The notes under the pieces were generated by a model. That model made no database searches. It was not told where the DNA came from and saw nothing but the letters and a program-made list of their open reading frames with translations. A DNA stretch of 64,000 nucleotides. It comes from Macrocystis pyrifera. Its lineage: Eukaryota; Sar; Phaeophyceae; Laminariales; Laminariaceae. Made by a program: the position numbers and the translations under genes. The stretch covers positions 868,001 through 932,000 of the forward strand of contig JASSKH010000050.1 in NCBI GenBank assembly GCA_031763025.1, given 5' to 3'. Shown here piece after piece: positions 45,490 through 54,978 of the stretch; position 1 is the first letter of the stretch, and every line of letters starts with the position of its first letter.

Positions 45490-46991
45490 TTACGTCCCTC
45501 GTCTCCACCATATTGTTTGCCCTAGTGAGCATCCGGAAAGAGTCACTGGGGTGGCCGATATCCGGCCCGAGGTAGAAGCAGCTCTTGGCTCGGAGGTGCG
45601 ACTTCGACGAACGTTTCCAGCGACAATACGCTGGGCGAAGGAATGGGTGCGGAGAAGCAGGTATGGCAGTTCCGTACCACATTTAATGCGGCCAGTTGTT
45701 GCTCGGTTTGCAGTGGTCGCGGTGTGATTCAGGGCGTCGCAAGCACAATGCACCGCTTCCGCCCACAGAGATTTGGTCGGCGGTAATTGGACGCGAGGAA
45801 ACATTATAAGCGCTTGGAAACAAGCGGCAAGTCCCGCATTCTGGATGATACCAAGTGCTCTCTCGACAGCACCGTTCTGCTTTGGACCGTCGGCGTTTAT
45901 GAACTCCTGCTTGACGCCGAACTGTTTGCATACCTCTCCAACATCCCCACTAAAGATTTCCTCCCCGTTGTCAGACTTTACAATATCAACCTTCGAGGGG
46001 ACACCATCGGCGCGCACATCATCCAAAAACTTCCTAAACGCACCTGCTGCCTGCGATTTGTTCTTCAGAAAGTATACCCACGCGTGGTGGGAGTAGGCAT
46101 CCTTCACTAGGATGAAACATCGCTTACCCAGCAGAGAAAGGTTTCTCTTGGCCCACTCAAGTCAACAAAGAATCGTCCCAGCTTATTTGACACCCTCGCA
46201 TTAGTGCTGTTGGGTATACGCATACGGTAACCTTTCGCCATCCAACAGCCAGCACACGGTCTTAGTTTCTCTACCAGTTCTACATCGAGTGGCTTTGCAG
46301 TCTTTGTCAGCGGCAATTCATTCGAGTGATCATACACACAGTGGCAAACGTTGCTGTCTACAGCTGTCTCATTCGATTCGATGCTGCCGGGGGCAGGCAT
46401 GGGAAACGCAAGGGGGAAATCGCAACCAGTTTCCACGCAGTTTTCAGAGCGATCTGGGTTCAAGGGGGGTAACGGCACGTATCCGCCGTCTGGCTCTATC
46501 CTGCAGGGGAAACTAGAGTGATTAGATCCATAGCATTTGAATTTCAACTTCTCATTGAACAGACAAATGCACAAGGTCTTCTGTATCATGAACCCTAATC
46601 CGTGCTTATGCATAGCCATCAGCGAAAATAAATTGAACGCTATGTCCCGCACGTCAGCCACGCCCAGCAGTTTAGCAGCGATACCTCCTGGGAATACAGC
46701 AGTTAGTGTGCCATAGCCCACCACGTCGATCAGGTGGTTGTCCCTGATCCTGACCGTGTCGTCGCACGGTCGCACGTTACACAAACTGTCAGCTAAATGC
46801 GTCATGTGAAAGGATGCACCACTATCTGCTATCAATTTCTCACTACTGCCATCACTGCGTTCCTGTGTGCACGAGTTATCCATTCTACCTAGCATACACT
46901 TCGCAAGACAACACACAGTCTCTCCGCCGTTGTCCTGGCCGCGGGATCCTCCACCGGACGTTTGCTTTGAGGCCGGGGGGATGCGAGCCAT
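45490..46991 (-). pseudogene. Protease and integrase region of the third copia fossil
   Basis: Two open frames, 46,107-46,991 and 45,490-46,107, hold the protease DSGA motif, the pre-integrase cysteine pair, and an integrase core with the catalytic-site surroundings KSDNGEE and NGAVERALG. The order is the family's usual one. Confidence 0.88.
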
Positions 46992-48120
46992 GCAATATTT
47001 CCAACTGTGCCCGGGATCCAGACAAACAATGACGATACTTGTTTGGGGGCGGGGGTTTTGCTACCACCTTCGCTCCTATTATTGTTTGATTCAGTCCCTC
47101 CGCCTATTCCACCCCTAAAATATTATTTACAATTACTGGTAATGGGGTTGCCCCGTGCGTTTGACACAAGGGTCTGTCCTACGTTCTTCGTGAGGGTAGG
47201 GAGCTTTAATTATCCTGTCTGAGGATACTTTCAATGTCCTTTCTTTGGATGCCTTCTCTGTATGAGATGGTCCTTTGTTCTATCTCATAGTCCCTCGTGA
47301 GAATACCAACTTTCGGTTTACATCCCCTATCGAATTTTTTGCGCCTAGAGAAGCGAACACCCCAACGACCTTATCTACACGGCTGACGAAATTCATAGGC
47401 TCTTCGCCCTTTCCATTCCTATGGCGTCAACATAGTCCAACCCCTTTACTTGGTCAGCCACAGTTTGAGACATAAACCAGTCTTTCAGCATTTTCCCACC
47501 GCCACTCGACGATTTAGTCGCAAATACCCTGCCTAACAGTTCAAGGTCAGTAATACTCTCAGTTAAGTATGTCTACGCCATCCTAGCTCTTTTGATTTGT
47601 TCAGGGCCCAATCCCTGCTCCAAACGATATACAGTTGTTTTGGGGGGGTCGCCAGCCGCAACTTTTATGTCATTTTCCAGAGAAGCCAAGCATCAAATCA
47701 TCGACGCGAAGCTTTCAAACCGTTTGTTCCATACAGGGTAGCGCTCAGGCAACGCGCTGAACTTGGGGACAGCAGACTTCATGCTGTTGAATTATCGGGG
47801 CCTATGTTGACATTTGAGCTACTTACGTAACTCCCACTCTCAGTCTCCACTTCACCTAGGGACGGCAAATTCCCACCGGTATTGACTCCTTTTCGTCCTT
47901 CCTTTCCTGAGTTGGAGGCGGTCTTGTTTCTCAAACCGGATCTGGTAATCTTCTCTTCCAGCTCTCGAAATCGCTGTTCTTGTTGAACCACCATTCTCCC
48001 CATGAGGCCCATCATCCGGTCGTCGTTCGGCGATGGGACCTCTTCTCGGCCTCTACCGTCTACGCCCGGCAAAGTCAGACAGTTCGATCATACTAAGTCG
48101 TTAACGTGTTGATTTAGCTC
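46992..48120 (-). pseudogene. Gag region and leader of the third copia fossil
   Basis: A frame at 47,779-48,072 codes a charged, coiled-coil-like N-terminus (MVVQQEQRFRELEEKITR). The rest of the stretch to 46,992 has no clear domain beyond short gag-like pieces. Confidence 0.5.
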
Positions 48121-48252
48121 TGATATGCCGGGGATGATACGCTCTCAGCAGCCACACTTAGGCTGTGAGTACGGCGCTGGTTTCGCTTCATATCTGACAC
48201 CCTAGGCAGTGATCTAGCTACGGTAACACGCAGCGTGACGAAGATAGTGAAA
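48121..48252 (-). repeat. 5' LTR end of the third copia fossil
   Basis: About 130 bp matching 43,670-43,800. The match stops at about 48,252, so only one end of the LTR is seen here. Confidence 0.65.
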
Positions 48253-49324
48253 AGCACAAAAGAGCAAGCACAGCACGGCACAGCAGCACCTCGAAAAGAA
48301 CAAAAATCAAACCGAAAACTCGGAAAGAGAAAACATCCTCATCCCTTCTCGTGAAAAAATTTCCTCCCTGACTGGAACGCCTTACACCGGTCAAAAGCAG
48401 AGCTTTTGTCTCAGCTTCGTACGCCGCCCGCCCCTCTCGCCACCGTCTCGCCATCGATTCGGTCTGGGTAAAGATTTCCTCCCTTTCTTCCACAGTGCGC
48501 CCGGTCACCTCCAGTGAAGCCAGGTGCTCACCGTGGACCTCGTTCGCCAGCTCGACAATGTTGGTGCTCAGACTCCGTAGATCTCTCTGTGAACTTAAGC
48601 TTGGTCGCAAACAAATTGCGCTGGTTCAATCTTATTCTGCACTCACGAACGGCCTATATTGACTCTTACATACTCAATCTGAGTATACAGATGGCGGCCA
48701 GACAGAGCCCATTCATGCTTCCCTCGTGTCTCGAGGCATACGCGATGCCTAGCCACGAAACGGCGACCGCGCTTCTTGCGACCCCCCCCCTCTACCCGCC
48801 ACCACCCGCTGACACCCGCGACGGTGCCGTGCTCGGCCGCAGTGCCGTGCTCGGAGTACACGCACGCACAAGGAACGAAATAAGAAAAAAGGAAGAAATA
48901 CTGAAAGTGCCAACAAAAATGAGAAAACAAAACAACAACTGGAAAGGTCCGGCAAATTTCAAAGGAGGCGATGTCCAAGTGAGAGCTCTGAGAGACCAGG
49001 GATGTACCAACCGAGCACGCTCAGAGAGTGAGATATCTGTACGTAGTTCTAGAGTTCGGACGATGTAAACAGCACGTTGTTAGCCATGATCAGTACCTTT
49101 GGTTCTATTGATGTTTCCAACAACCGCTGGTGATTGTTAGCAATGATCAGCACTTTAATACAGTTTCTACTGTTGCTTCCGACGAGTGGTGATGATCGTC
49201 AGCCATCGATCGGTACTCTGGTGAAGTTTCTTCCGTGATCTCTGGACTAAAACGTCATCCGACGCACTGTAGTAGTGTCACGACGGCACATTATACTGCT
49301 GCACGAATTGAGGAAGTGCGTTAG
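48253..49324. other. Unassigned stretch with a charged minus-strand frame
   Basis: A minus-strand frame (48,218-48,610) contains STNIVELANEVHGEHLASLE and ESMARRWREGRAAYEAETKA, a plausible helical protein segment. It could be a gag-like piece or a host exon. Sequence from 48,640 to 49,320 has no recognised feature beyond two imperfect copies of a TTAGC.ATGATCAG.ACTTT phrase near 49,080 and 49,137. Confidence 0.3.
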
Positions 49325-49463
49325 ATTACTCCTGTGCTGTAGTATCGCAAATTGTATCCATGCTCTGCAGCAGTACCTGCCTGATAGTAGCGAGCAGTAT
49401 TTTCAGGGAGTAGGATTGCTCGTGTCAAGGAATCGATACACTCTGTACGAGATAGTATCCTAT

Positions 49464-49546
49464 TATATGAAAAATGAAACGTCAGCTGTGAGTTCAACCG
49501 ATCGGTCGATACTCAATTTTGCAATCTGCGTGAACCGTTCGCGCGT
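49464..49546 (+). mobile_element. 83-bp insertion with 8-bp flanking duplication
   Basis: TATCCTAT lies on both sides (49,456-49,463 and 49,547-49,554), while R1 has a single TATCCCAG at the same place, as expected for an empty site. The insert contains a copy of the 66-bp motif (49,478-49,536). An 8-bp duplication is the size hAT-type transposases make, but no terminal inverted repeat is evident. Confidence 0.6.
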
Positions 49547-49769
49547 TATCCTATGATAGCGATGCTCTGCAGCAGCGATATGACAAGCCATATCGTATAC
49601 TCGTACGTCATACGCATATACGTAAATGCAGTGTGCGTATCTTGTTGCACGACGAGACCTGTAAGTTACGGTTCGACGCATCAATAGTAATGACATGTCG
49701 GTTCGATGATCTATTAGCTGCTCCGCTATGTCGTTTGAAGAAGCCAATGCTCAGCCACTGGCCTACCGG

Positions 49770-49936
49770 TACATCCTTAACAAGGAATTACACACAGAAT
49801 ACGTGCGAACGGCCATACAACTTGAAAAAATCAGTAAAAATGGGGTATAGACAACACGTACTACGCAGCTTGCAAAGTTGAGTACTAGGTATCAACTACT
49901 CGATCAGTCGAGATCACAGCTGACGCGTTTCATATA
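49770..49936 (-). repeat. Flipped middle segment of copy R2
   Basis: Reverse complement of 38,258-38,421. It contains the 66-bp motif in reverse (49,857-49,928, from TACGCAGCTTGCAAAGTTGA to CACAGCTGACGCG). Confidence 0.8.
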
Positions 49937-50280
49937 TATTTTAAAACTGATTGTTGACGGTATAGCGAAAGTTGCAGAGAGATATGTTAAGAGTACCGGG
50001 GTACGAGAACAAGCGCGCAATCCCCCAGCGATGCCACTACCCTTCACCCCCCTTTATCTGATCTCTTGCCAATTCACCATGATAAAACATACAGTCCCGA
50101 GAGCGACATTTAGCAACTGAGATACTATCGTCTTGCACATCTTCATCACCAGTGCAGGTAGGTCTGTCTAACCGCAGCTGCTCGCCCTAGCCTCTAAAGA
50201 CCGCCATCGGCCAGGCGTGTGAGACCAGTCCTAGTCGTAAGACGTGAGGACAGTTGTCACCAGACGACCTGAAAACTAAG

Positions 50281-51135
50281 AATGCTACAGTACGTCTTCG
50301 TCGATCGTACTCCTACTGATTGCGATATATAACGCACCGAGTGAATAGTTCGGGTAGAGCATCAAAGGGGCGATTATTATTAAGTGCAATGGTGCAGTTA
50401 TAGGGTACTTCTACAACCTTGAGTACAGGAACTGGTGTAAGCTCCGACGTGTTAATTTTCTATGCGTGCTTCGTATGACAAAACTGTTTTCACTAGTTAC
50501 GTTATGGGTGTAGGGGAAAACATGCATTCTCTGCTGTGTAATTCCAAGTGGTCTGTACCCAAGACGGGTGTGTGATACGTACAGGGCTTCTGGTACTGCA
50601 CAAATATGTGACCCCCTAGGTGGCATGCTGGTCTTTCCTTTCGAAACGACGGGCGGCGAGAGCAAGGAGCCAACTGAAGAATCTGCCGTCAAATATGATA
50701 TGGACAACACCCCCGCAAACTCGATTTTATATACTGTGTAGTACTGGCTTGCGCTTGGTGTCCCCAATACGCAAGTACCTTGCTCTCTACAGTAGAATTG
50801 AATGTTTGCGGGGTGGGCGTGTGCATAGTCCAAGAGCACTATAATCGGTCGCACGTCCAACTGTAGTTCGAATTTGTCGCAGTACACCGCTTCGTTCGAA
50901 AAAATACATAATAATTTCCAGTAGTACGTGCGTACCTGGTATATCGTCTACTACAAGTCATGGTAAACAAGAGGCGTTTTGATAGAGGTTCCTTCTATAT
51001 TTTCTGGGGCTCCTACGTTCCCACAATGTATACTGCGGAATTCAACGGGGACAGGCATATGAATAAGACTGATGCTGGGATGTGTGGGGCGCGCACCTTC
51101 TAATAAGTACAGATATCCCCTCGACTTGTGTTTCT
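50281..51135. other. Unassigned stretch
   Basis: The 158-aa minus-strand frame (50,411-50,887) has no motif I recognise. Nothing else seen. Confidence 0.35.
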
Positions 51136-51140
51136 GTACC

Positions 51141-51406
51141 TGTTGATCGATCTCTAAAGGTATAGACGCAGCTGCCACGGGAACGCGTTGCTGACTCCAG
51201 ACAGAACACAGAAATCCTCTTTTATTACTTCCTCGCTGTCGAGTTGACTCGCCTCATATGCAGTATGGAATTACACCTGACGAGTGGCATTGGTGGGCCC
51301 ACATTACCCGGATATCCCAATACCCTACGACCAGAATACCTTTCCAGCATGGAACTCCTTAATCTACGATGGATTTTATATGTCGTATTTCTGAGTACAA
51401 TCAACA
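51141..51406 (+). repeat. LTR-like direct repeat, left copy
   Basis: 266 bp. Shares CGGGAACGCG.., CTCGCTGTCGAG, GACTCGCCTCATATGCAGTA, TTACACCTGACGAGTGGCAT and ACCTTTCCAGCATGGAACTC with the copy at 58,079-58,335. Confidence 0.8.
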
Positions 51407-51480
51407 CCCCCCTAATCATTATCCACGACCATACTGATATCCCCCCTGCTCCTGTGCATGACCATATCAATATTCCTGGA

Positions 51481-51912
51481 GTATTCTGTCTCTCTACCGT
51501 GGATCATTTAATGTAAGTACTGGATTGGATGAGGCCTCCTGCGCCCGGCAGGAGGTCTCATCTGGTATTTCCCCCCGCGCTGAGTAAAGTGGCGAATCAC
51601 ATACTCTGCGCGGGGTTAATACTTGTAAATGATCTGGGTATACGAGCCCAAGAATGCTAGTCCTACTGCGGGGTGGGTGGGATGGTCTCAAGAAATGGCG
51701 CGACCAACTCTACTCCCGAGGTTTCGGGAGCGAAAGGAAGAAGTGACCTCGCTTCGATACAAATTCCGAGACATTTCGATATTATCCATGGTTCCATTAT
51801 TTGTGCCAAATATGAGTCCATGAATTAGATCGTCATTTTACTGTAGTATTCTGTCTCTCTACCGTGGATCATTTAATGTAAGTAGTGGATTGGATGAGGC
51901 CTCCTGCGCCGG
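51481..51912 (-). repeat. B1-A2-B2 split direct repeats of the Ngaro-like fossil
   Basis: B copies 51,846-51,912 and 51,481-51,547 start GTATTCTGTCTCTCTACCGT and end GGCCTCCTGCGCC. The A copy at 51,743-51,842 starts GTGACCTCGCTTCGATAC. Between A2 and B2 are two hairpins (51,528-51,562 and 51,573-51,615). Confidence 0.85.
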
Positions 51913-52010
51913 CCTGTGGTCCCGCCCATACTTCGTTATTTCAGATTGCCTTTATAGTTAATCGCTGGTCCGGGGCAGAGTTGTCTCACCCAAACTTCTA
52001 TAACCTGAAC

Positions 52011-52527
52011 TCAGCCCTTTCCCGCACACGCCGCAAGGTCCGTTCTGAACTTTGGCGACAATAGCAGTTCGCTAGCTTCCGCGTAGCTCTGGCCCCGTTT
52101 CTTCTTGCTACCCCGCATTTGTCCACTGGAGGTAGCCCCGATGTAGTTCTTCGCAACTGACTCTGTCTTCCAGCCCCCATTTTTCATGATCTCATCCACA
52201 GCCGTCCCGGCCAGGGATGTGCTGAGCGAGCCTCCCACTCGCAAGGAGTGCATCATGCAGTGGGTCGGCAGGTCTGCCATCCGCAGATAGCTTTGCAGGT
52301 TCGCCGTCATACGGACCGCGGAAGAGAGAGACAGCCCCGGCCACGTTCTGCGTAGCAATGGGGAAGAGGTACCCGGTGGTTAAGTCCCACCCAATCCGCC
52401 GTGCGGCCGAGATATACGCCGTAACCGCCCGAAAGGGGCCAATCACCGGGCAGTCCCGGTCCGCTGAGACTACCACTGCCTCACTAGAGGCCCGAAGCGT
52501 CCTGCCAAACTGAAAGTTGAAAATCAA
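52011..52527 (-). pseudogene. Tyrosine recombinase region of the Ngaro-like fossil
   Basis: The block at 52,011-52,358 contains MMHSLRVGGSLSTSLAGTAV (the H-x-x-R box), then IMKNGGWKTESVAKNYIGAT (the tryptophan of the H/W box and the catalytic tyrosine). This fits phage-integrase-type recombinases of DIRS-order elements, which insert circular cDNA by site-specific recombination rather than with a DDE integrase. The frame at 52,192-52,527 looks like the N-terminal part. Confidence 0.85.
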
Positions 52528-54017
52528 ACCCTTAGACGCTGGGAGCTTCAGAACGTACGACCCATGGTAAAAGAAAGATCATCACCCCTACGCATCGAAT
52601 AGAAGGCCAAAGAATACAAGGCGATATCTCGGGTCAGAAAAATACGCTCAGCCAGAGAGCTGGCCACCTGAGCGCGCGACCGCATGTCCACTACCAGATC
52701 TATGAGTGTGTGTTCCAACATCGGCGCGGCCTAATTGACCTGGTCCTCGACCTGTTTCTGTTCCTCAGATACGAAGGTAAGGTATGAATCTACCGACGGA
52801 CTCGAGCACGGATTTCCTACCCGGCGGACAGGGTCCCATTCCTCTCCCTCACCGCTTTCTTTCATCGCCATTTTGAGCTTCGAGACAAAACCTTTTAGAA
52901 TAGACTCGGCCGCCTACCGTTTAGCACGCGAAGACCCCGTCAGGCACGTATCGTCTCCTGCATGGCCCACACCGGGGCAGGACGCTTCATGCACCATCTT
53001 GGTGCATTTCCCTTTCGTGTCCTGGAAGCAGAGGGAATTTAAGACATCGTCCGGGGTAGCTGTTTGCTAACCACGGAACCCGGCCGATACAACGAGCACA
53101 AACGGGTCAAACTCTTCGACCACCCTGCTTTTCCGGACTTGCCCGGGGCGCCCTTCCATCTCTCCCAGTACTTGGCGTCGACGTGCTTGCATCTTATCCA
53201 CATCCACAACGACCGGCACCCGCCCCGGATACCGCGGGGCCGGCAATGATCGAACCGGCTGAGTGCCGCATTTCCAGCAGAAATTAAACTGTGCAACGTT
53301 TTCTTCTTGATACGTAGATCCAAAACGCAAACCGAACCAAGTCCCTGGCCGCGGCCGCTCCGCTGATAAGTGCCCGACCCTGAAGGTGGCTCTCGCTAGC
53401 GCCGAGCTGTTGAAGGAGAACACCGAAGAAAGGGAGACCGTAAACGTCGGTGAGCGTTCGAAAACGTCCGAAACCGCGAAATATATACGCTCTGCTACGT
53501 GATAGCTGCCCGTCCCCGCGCGATAGTTGCCGAAATTTGGGCTATCGCTAGCCTTTGGTTCCGAAGTCTAACTCGTATGCTATCATACCCCAGCGAGAGT
53601 ACCGCCATTTCTTGAGGCCGCCATCTGGGCTGGGCCACTGAAAGCACCCTTCCGCCGCCACTGCGGCCACCTCGACCGACCGCACTGTAGCTAGCTGCAC
53701 CAAAGGGAACCAATAGGTCTTAACATCCGGTAAAATGACAACCGCGCGGGCCTCGCATTCCGATAAATGTTGCACGAAGTGGCCAGCCATGACCGGAGGT
53801 GGGGAACAAAACCCGAAGGCCGGGACTTTGGTACCCGGAACGAGCGAGACGTCGTGCGCGAACACGTCGGTCCCCGCCGAACCCGCACAGTCGTACTGAG
53901 ATAAAAAGGGTAGTGCCTACCCAGTCACTGGAGAGCGCAGCACCGACGCCGTGCCTGCCATGAGGTCGACGTCAAACAGGCCCATCTCGTTGCAGGCCGC
54001 TTGAAACGATGCCGGTG

Positions 54018-54925
54018 CTATGTGGATGATGGCGTCTCGTGACGGTCGCAAAATGGCATCTGCGACTCCGTTCTCCACCGTCGGGATCCACCCAACGATA
54101 GCATGAATCCGTACGCCATTTGCAAGTCGAACAACTGCATCAGCAACGCGTGCGTCTCGCGGTTCTTCGCGCGCCTACGGTTAAAGGCACCCACTACTGA
54201 CTGGTTGTCCACGTCTATTAGTACCTGTGCCCGCCGCAACACGTCCGGGTGTCGCGTGCAGAATTGTCGAAGCAGATGGTAGAGGCCATACATCTCCTTC
54301 TGGTTGATATGCTTCGACAACCAATTTGGTGGTAACACCCCCCCCGCGGGGAAGGTGCCCGAGGCCGTGTTTCATCACGCCCCCCCATGCGACAGATGAC
54401 GCCCTTCTTCAAGGCCGCCAAGAAATGTCGCGCCCGCTGCCAGGGGTCCTCCTGCCAGGTCGCCGACAAATTAAGCCACAGCTTGAATTCGCCTACAAGG
54501 TCGGCCCTAGAGTCCTGCGTAAGGTCGACAATGCACAGAGCTGACTTCTCGAGCTCAGCAAGCACAGCGAAGATAGCATGCGTCCACAGTGATGCCGGCC
54601 GAATAGCCACCGACATGCTCATGCGTTTGACCGCGATACGCGCGTACGAAAGGGCAGACATCCCTAGTCTAGGGCTGCTCGCAGCAGCTGCTGCAGTCTA
54701 TCTAGCTTATCCTGTGAAACCCGGAAGGTGGTGGTGTCAGAGTCGAACAATCCCGAGATACTGCTGCAGCCTAGTCGGCCGGAAGTCGCACTTCTTGGTC
54801 GACAGGAACTGACCAGACAGGAACGACACTAACATCACCACGTGTGTAGCCTCGCCCGCAGCAAGCCATTGCTCCCGCGTGACCTCGCTTCGATACAAAT
54901 TCCGAGACATTTCGATATTATCCAT
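54018..54925 (-). pseudogene. RT end and RNase H region of the Ngaro-like fossil
   Basis: 54,737-54,925 reads SGQFLSTKKCDFRPTRLQQY, like the RT thumb/connection of DIRS-order elements (KC-F-P-x-Q-x-x-YLG). 54,018-54,338 reads INQKEMYGLYHLLRQF and VLIDVDNQSVVGAFNRRRAK, matching their RNase H (N-x-K-E and D-x-D-N-x-S boxes). Confidence 0.82.
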
Positions 54926-54978
54926 GGTTCCAATATTTGTGCCAAATATTAGTCCATGAACTAGATCGTCATTTTACT
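54879..54978 (-). repeat. A1 repeat of the Ngaro-like fossil
   Basis: 100 bp, about 97% identical to 51,743-51,842. It marks the 5' end of the element on the minus strand. Confidence 0.85.

Larger units (their letters stand above)
43670..48252 (-). mobile_element. Ty1/copia-type retrotransposon fossil, third
   Basis: Minus-strand parts from high to low: gag-like frame (47,779-48,072); protease and pre-integrase (46,107-46,991) with ADSGASFHMTH and a CAGCWMAK cysteine pair; integrase core (45,490-46,107) with VDIVKSDNGEEIFSG and GVKQEFINADGPKQNGAVER; an acidic Ser/Asp linker (44,879-45,343); RT end (44,471-44,776); and RNase H (44,060-44,470). A matching terminal segment of about 130 bp occurs at both ends (43,670-43,800 and 48,121-48,252). 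On the minus strand TATCAGAGC lies at the inner edge of the 5' copy, fitting an initiator-tRNA primer site. Broken, with several breaks. Confidence 0.88.
49325..50280 (+). repeat. 1-kb dispersed repeat, copy R2
   Basis: Second copy of the repeat at 37,905-38,985, same overall orientation. It carries an extra 83-bp insertion (49,464-49,546), has the middle segment flipped (49,770-49,936), and lacks part of R1. The pair brackets the two copia fossils, so the arrangement may be a duplicated flank or two independent insertions. Confidence 0.8.
51481..54978 (-). mobile_element. Ngaro/DIRS-like tyrosine-recombinase retrotransposon fossil
   Basis: Minus-strand parts from high to low: an RT end (about 54,660-54,925), an RNase H block (54,018-54,338), a middle domain (53,500-53,900, with VPAFGFCSPPPVMAGHF), a CW-CG cysteine block (about 53,070-53,420), and a tyrosine recombinase (52,011-52,527). 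The ends carry split direct repeats. A 100-bp A repeat lies at 54,879-54,978 and 51,743-51,842, and a 67-bp B repeat at 51,846-51,912 and 51,481-51,547. The A1 - body - B1 A2 B2 order is the hallmark of Ngaro/PAT-type elements. Repeat pairs differ at about 1-3 positions, so it is fairly young. The front of the RT and any gag are not seen; broken, with several breaks. Confidence 0.85.

Noticed and set aside
37905-50280. R1 and R2 as LTRs of one giant element
   Set aside because: No TG...CA ends or shared flank duplication could be found, and internal content is two unrelated copia fossils in opposite orientation.
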